DNA of 64,000 bases, from NCBI GenBank assembly GCA_014773175.1, contig VXCM01000143.1, positions 140,415 through 204,414 of the forward strand, in the 5' to 3' direction. This document shows, piece by piece, positions 61,001 to 64,000 of the stretch. Under the pieces are notes generated by a model. That model saw only the letters and a list, made by a program, of their open reading frames with translations, made no database searches and was not told where the DNA came from. The DNA comes from Lucifuga dentata. Taxonomy: Eukaryota; Chordata; Actinopteri; Ophidiiformes; Bythitidae. Each line of letters starts with the position of its first letter. The stretch's first letter is position 1. Both the position numbers and the translations under genes were made by a program.

Positions 61001-63405
61001 GAAGGAGAGCCCAGACAGTCAGCCTATTCCCTGCCCCATAGGCACACACAGCCCCAATCAGGGTCTCACCACAACAGGTGAAAATTGAGTGTCTGTGTCA
61101 GAATAAAAGCTGCTGGTCCTAGTTCTACTGAAATCCACTATGTGGGAATTAAAAAAAAAAAAAAATGTTAAAATGTGTCCATGGAATTTGACCATTTTAC
61201 AAGTTTCCAATATAAGTCAACATTTCTAGGATCAAGTGTAATTTTTTTTTATACTACTGCAACACTTTGCCTTTTTCCTTGACAAACTGGCATTCAATTA
61301 AATAAAAAAAAATCCTTCTTAAACTGAAAAAAAAATACACTGGGAACAAATGGAAGTTCTATCCAACTCTACTGGCATGTTCTGAGGAATGAATATGATA
61401 GTAAATGGCTTCCATCCATCCATTTTCTTTACCCGTTTGTCCTGTTGAGGGTCACAGGGAAGCTGGAGCCCATCCCAGCAGTCATAGGGCGAGAGGTGGG
61501 GTACACCCTGGACAGATCGCCAGTCTATCGCAGGGCTCNATCCCAGCAGTCATAGGGCGAGAGGTGGGGTACACCCTGGACAGATCGCCAGTCTATCGCA
61601 GGGCTCTTGATAAGACAGAGGATTTTAAATTAAAAACTTTTTCTACAAGCTTCTTCTGAGGCATCCTCATTCATTTGCAATGAGAATTGTAAACTGATTG
61701 CTTTTAGACTTTTGAATTAAATCTCATTTTCTTGATAGCAGTGTAATAGTCTTCCTCATTTTGCTTTGCTGTGAGACATTGATACTTGATATAAAAAATG
61801 AAGCTGCCATGTTAATTTATCTCATATAGTTGATCAATTGTTTTGCTTTTAGGGCTTCAGACAAGCTGTTCATCTCTGTGTTTGCAGGTGAGTGTCTTAT
61901 GTGTCCACCAGGTCGGTTCTGTGGATCTGAAGGTCTAGCTGAACCTTCTGGATCTTGTGCTGCTGGTTTTCTTTGTCTGATTGGTGCCACAGTACCCAAC
62001 CCTACTGACAACAGTACTGGATCTCTCTGTCCACCTGGGGTTTTCTGCCAGCAGGGGCTTAGAGCAGGTAGTGGAATGAAAGATAACAAGTCAGTAAATT
62101 TCTGCTTTTGAATGTAATATTTGCTGATGGATAGGTGGATAGACTATAAGAATAATGTCCTATATTATGTTTTTACTTGTGCTTTAGGTGATTGCTGGGC
62201 AGGTTTCTATTGTGACTGGGGCTCTAGCAGAGCAGATCAGGCCCTGTGCCCTGCCGGCTTCTTTTGCCCGAGTGGAACACCAGCTCCATTGCCCTGTCCT
62301 GCAGGAACATTCAGCTCAGAAACAGGCAGCATTCACCAGGACAACTGTACTGCCTGTATTCCTGGATACTATTGTCAGGGTGGGTGGGATGGCGTGTGCC
62401 AGAGTGTTGTTCATTTAAACATCCAGTATTGTATGTTAAAAAGAGCCAATTAAAAAGTATTTTCTCAAATTGATGCTCTCTTAGTAAAGGAAACATCCAT
62501 CCTGAAACATGTTACCAGAGTTAAAAAAAAAAAAGCACCTGTACTTAGTATTATAGTTGTGTGTATGTTTTGTTTCATTACAGAAAAGAATGGTTAAACG
62601 TTTGGTGTCTGTCCCTCAATACCCAGGTTTCTAATTTACACCAACATTCAACAATCACACAGAGAAATTCATTGTAAAGAGGCACAGATAATGATGTATC
62701 CTTCAACAGCAGGTAGAACAGATTATTACGCAACATAGTCATCAGACGTGTTGTGATGGAAATAAAGGACCACAGCTGTGATTACAGATGTGCCAAGGAC
62801 ATTAAATTAGTTGGCCAGCTAGTATTAACAAGTCTGTATTCACAAGTCCTACTGTCTTTTTTTTTAATGAAAGAAACAAATTCATTCTCATTGTATGCAG
62901 GATGTCAAAAGTCATTCTGAGAAGCGTCTATTTTCTTTTAGAATGCAGTTTAGCTGTAGCTGTTAAATACATTCTAAAGTTGTAAAATCATTAACTAAGG
63001 TAGAGATAAAACTTGAAAATACAGAAAATACAGCAAAAAGTAAATTACTTGTCTTTATAACAGTATAACCCTGGAATGCATGCATTAAATGTTTCAAACT
63101 AATCTAAAAGTATTTAGAGCGTCTGTTTTCTTTTAGGATGCAGTTTAGCTGCAGCTGTTAAATACATTCTGAACTTTTAAAACCATTCGTTCCATATTCA
63201 TTTATACACAGTATTTTATTATATCCGCATTTATTAATCTGTCCCTTCTTCCTAGATGAAGGTACTGTACAGCCAGCACTGTGTCCCGTTGGTTACTACT
63301 GTCCTCCAGGCCTGACGCAGGGACTGGAGTTCCCTTGCCCACCTGGCACGGTGCAGAACCAGCTTGGAGCATCCAGCCCTGATGCCTGTCTGCCTTGCCC
63401 CGCTG
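31317..63405 (+). CDS. giant secreted cysteine-rich CPPGxYC repeat protein (5' part, open at right edge)
   Basis: Unnamed multi-exon gene. I joined 67 exons with phase-consistent GT-AG sites into about 10,456 coding bases (roughly 3,485 residues) without a stop, after collapsing two assembly duplications. After a signal peptide the protein is nearly all cysteine-rich modules. A full unit of about 100 residues reads CxxCPPGxYC, GLxxPxGPCxxGYYCxxG, a linker often xPxxDxxxG, then CPxGHYCPxGSxxPxPCPxG and GTFxxxxG. This resembles GCC2_GCC3 / ephrin-receptor-like repeats, as in SVEP1, SCUBE and ELAPOR1 but in far greater number. Most introns are phase 1 and cut the Gly of CPPG or CPAG. N-glycosylation sequons are scattered. 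No membrane span was seen. An extracellular structural or scaffold role is inference only. The exons are listed in the segment entries. Confidence 0.85.
32203..32335. repeat. duplicated (CA)n-containing segment around N at 32269
   Basis: About 66 bases (TGTAAGGAAACTAGATTTAA to CACACACGGGT) occur twice around one N, in giant-gene intron 2. Probable assembly duplication. Confidence 0.85.
34313..38804 (+). CDS. giant gene exons 6-16
   Basis: Exons 34313-34546, 34676-34777, 34957-35148, 35331-35441, 36009-36201, 36468-36604, 36959-37183, 37461-37602, 37809-37932, 38333-38524 and 38667-38804. Typical peptide: GFYCPEGISDPVPCPPGTF in exon 10. Exons 6-9 are phase 1 to phase 1. Exons 10, 11, 13 and 14 switch through phases 2 and 0, and from exon 15 phase 0 is used for a while. 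Exon 6 has a longer non-modular insert (MAPRWSQPAHRSSQSITC) between two Cys motifs. Confidence 0.85.
38989..39233 (+). CDS. giant gene exon 17 with assembly duplication
   Basis: The exon spans 245 bases as printed, but 39047-39107 is repeated exactly at 39109-39169 around the single N at 39108. Taken literally the exon shifts frame. Removing one copy plus the N leaves 183 bases, which is phase 0 to phase 0 and fits exons 16 and 18. The peptide includes GICPDGHYCPLGTGYPYTY. Confidence 0.85.
39405..43386 (+). CDS. giant gene exons 18-27
   Basis: Exons 39405-39599, 39834-39982, 40113-40281, 40437-40571, 40781-40933, 41792-41993, 42279-42419, 42528-42713, 42976-43047 and 43260-43386. Exons 18, 21 and 22 are phase 0 at both ends. 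From exon 23 on phase 1 predominates. Exon 26 is only 72 bases, a half module ending GYYCIA. Exon 19 shows the second half-module well (CPAGSYCPLSSSSPLPCPPG). Introns include a TA run near 41030 and a CCCT run near 39330-39370. Confidence 0.86.
43441..43562. repeat. duplicated (GT)n segment around N at 43502
   Basis: CATTTTGTTTTACATGCTTC followed by a GT run appears twice around a single N, in the intron just before exon 28. Probable assembly duplication. Confidence 0.85.
43577..43777 (+). CDS. giant gene exon 28, donor end duplicated by assembly
   Basis: The true exon is probably 43577-43710 (134 bases, phase 2 to phase 1), ending CCCACAG|GT. Bases 43647-43712, including that donor GT, recur at 43714-43779 around the N at 43713. 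The second copy again ends CCCACAG|GTACTC at 43777. Only a single-copy exon keeps the phase needed by exon 29. Peptide: GQFCGTAGLTRPSGPCQAGF. Confidence 0.83.
44202..49953 (+). CDS. giant gene exons 29-39
   Basis: Exons 44202-44399, 44654-44803, 45646-45825, 46257-46373, 47172-47321, 47549-47701, 48056-48271, 48710-48814, 49091-49235, 49398-49609 and 49735-49953. All are phase 1 at both ends except the 37/38 junction (phase 2). Exon 31 has a non-modular stretch (AWNSQPFDLDNYTNANCLCP) before returning to EGFYCPSGSLEPLPCLPG. Exon 33 shows TAGFYCGGAGLRTPTGPC. Confidence 0.87.
47038..47135 (-). mobile_element. interspersed repeat fragment (teleost SINE/non-LTR tail type), reverse orientation
   Basis: GGGATAAGCTCCAGTG, then GACCCTGAATATGATT and a GAATGGATGAATGAATGG end. 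This is the reverse complement, somewhat diverged, of the repeat at 61410. It lies in the giant-gene intron before exon 33. The family name is from memory of common fish repeats and is not certain. Confidence 0.5.
48286..48353. repeat. (CTTCT)n microsatellite
   Basis: About 13 pentanucleotide units starting about 15 bases after giant-gene exon 35. Confidence 0.95.
49305..49358. repeat. (TA)n microsatellite
   Basis: Slightly imperfect TA run in the intron between giant-gene exons 37 and 38. Confidence 0.9.
50117..56538 (+). CDS. giant gene exons 40-54
   Basis: Exons 50117-50223, 50506-50659, 51076-51175, 51475-51647, 51937-52173, 52357-52544, 52945-53065, 53329-53479, 53686-53825, 54045-54191, 54502-54630, 55137-55292, 55808-55924, 56042-56203 and 56320-56538. 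The modules are regular; for example exon 44 gives GHYCPQGSSAPLPCPLGHY. Junctions 40/41 and 45/46 are phase 0; 42/43 and 47/48 are phase 2; the rest are phase 1. The exon 44 donor (CCCG|GTTGGT) is weak, but it is the only one that keeps phase with exon 45. Confidence 0.85.
54981..55031. repeat. (GT)n microsatellite
   Basis: About 25 GT units, followed by a short GA run, upstream of giant-gene exon 51. Confidence 0.95.
56691..57337 (+). CDS. giant gene exons 55-56: degenerate module
   Basis: Exons 56691-56858 and 57203-57337, both phase 1 to phase 1. Exon 55 starts regularly (GLCFAGFFCSEGADSPTPQ) but then loses the cysteine pattern (HEILEVYITKPGAGYW). In the +1 frame the same DNA reads LATGCTICPAS, which does look like the module. 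Exon 56 is mostly non-modular and returns to pattern only at YRGDICPRG. Either this module has decayed with a frameshift, or a novel insert, or the exon limits are wrong. Confidence 0.55.
58062..63405 (+). CDS. giant gene exons 57-67
   Basis: Exons 58062-58277, 58911-59089, 59390-59492, 59611-59769, 59946-60108, 60350-60453, 60544-60723, 60856-61077, 61888-62067, 62188-62379 and 63256-63405. Regular modules resume with GFYCPLGSAYPQPCEAGSYC. Exon 66 shows PAGFFCPSGTPAPLPCPAGT. Exon 67 ends CLPCPAG at a GTATGG donor in phase 1, so the gene continues past the window. No stop, membrane span or new domain was seen up to here. Confidence 0.86.
61410..61606 (+). mobile_element. interspersed repeat fragment with assembly duplication at N 61539
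   Basis: CATCCATCCATTTTCTTTAC, then GAGGGTCACAGGGAAGCTGG and GACAGATCGCCAGTCTATCG. This is a very common dispersed teleost repeat, probably a SINE or non-LTR tail. Bases 61472-61538 are repeated at 61540-61606 around a single N. It lies in the intron between giant-gene exons 64 and 65. Confidence 0.6.
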
Positions 63406-64000
63406 GTATGGTTTTTCCTTGAAAATCATCACATCATCACACATTAAAAGACCTATTACTATTGAAGGACAATACCTCCCGTTTTGCATGTTTGAGCCTA
63501 ATATATTCAATTTTCATACACGTAAGGTTACTGACAATCATTTCNTTGCATGTTTGAGCCTAATATATTCAATTTTCATACACGTAAGGTTACTGACAAT
63601 CATTTCCAAAGCATACTAATGGAATGGTGAGTTAAAAAAATTTTCCAGACTGCCACTGGTTTCACTTCATTCTGGTACGCTATTAAAATCAACTTGTTGA
63701 TATTTGAAACATTCTTGGGATAGGTAATCCATCATTGTGAACAATACGTGTATTCAGGGTTTTTTCAGAGTTTTGTAATTTTAGCATTTAAGCTCAATGA
63801 AAATCGCGGAGTGAATGTATGTCAATACAGTCTGAAAAGAAGATCTGCGTTTATCAAAAAATTTAAATGACTGACTTCATAAGGCAGCATAACTATTAGC
63901 AGGAGAAACATTGATTTTTAAGGTTGAATATTCGCTTGAATATTTGATTTTGAAAGATTAAAGAGATTTTGCAAAATATCAGGAAAGCTGAAATACAGTT
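63406..64000 (+). other. giant-gene intron 67 (incomplete) with duplicated segment
   Basis: No exon recognised. Bases 63484-63544 are repeated at 63546-63606 around the N at 63545, again an assembly-type duplication. The rest is AT-rich intron sequence. Confidence 0.7.

Overview
This window is vertebrate nuclear DNA from a ray-finned fish, most likely a percomorph teleost. Intron-rich genes have canonical GT-AG exons that translate as clear orthologues of vertebrate proteins. Introns are short and CA/GT, GA and GAAA microsatellites are dense. The assembly is draft quality: one 89-base N run and about 17 single Ns, many of them flanked by duplicated sequence.

From 1 to 30.4 kb every recognisable gene is on the minus strand. 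(1) pde9a (1-4197): the first eight coding exons of the cGMP phosphodiesterase PDE9A; the catalytic domain lies beyond the left edge. (2) hepacam (7968-13552): complete, seven coding exons, 434 residues. (3) nrgn (19908-21596): neurogranin, a calmodulin-binding IQ protein. (4) spa17 (23929-26798): the conserved RIIa-like N-terminus of sperm protein 17 joined to a very large acidic exon. (5) An unnamed single-Ig transmembrane receptor with two ITIM-like tyrosine motifs (28299-30415). The hepacam, nrgn and spa17 cluster matches the human 11q24 neighbourhood. pde9a, on human chromosome 21, is a different neighbour.

From 31.3 kb to the right edge the plus strand carries one giant gene. I could join 67 consecutive exons in phase, giving about 10.46 kb of coding sequence (roughly 3,485 residues), still open at the edge. 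It encodes a secreted protein with a signal peptide and then almost nothing but cysteine-rich CPPGxYC modules resembling GCC2_GCC3 / ephrin-receptor-like repeats. I do not recognise a named orthologue, and it is the best candidate for an undescribed system here. Its start is about 0.9 kb from the start of the divergent ITIM receptor gene.

Other points: two giant-gene exons contain duplicated stretches around a single N that break the frame or repeat a splice donor and look like assembly errors. spa17 appears to use a GC-AG intron and lacks an IQ motif in its own exons, while the next gene, nrgn, has a phase-compatible IQ exon. The hepacam transmembrane exon sits between long polypyrimidine tracts. 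A perfect 18-bp inverted repeat lies in pde9a intron 1.
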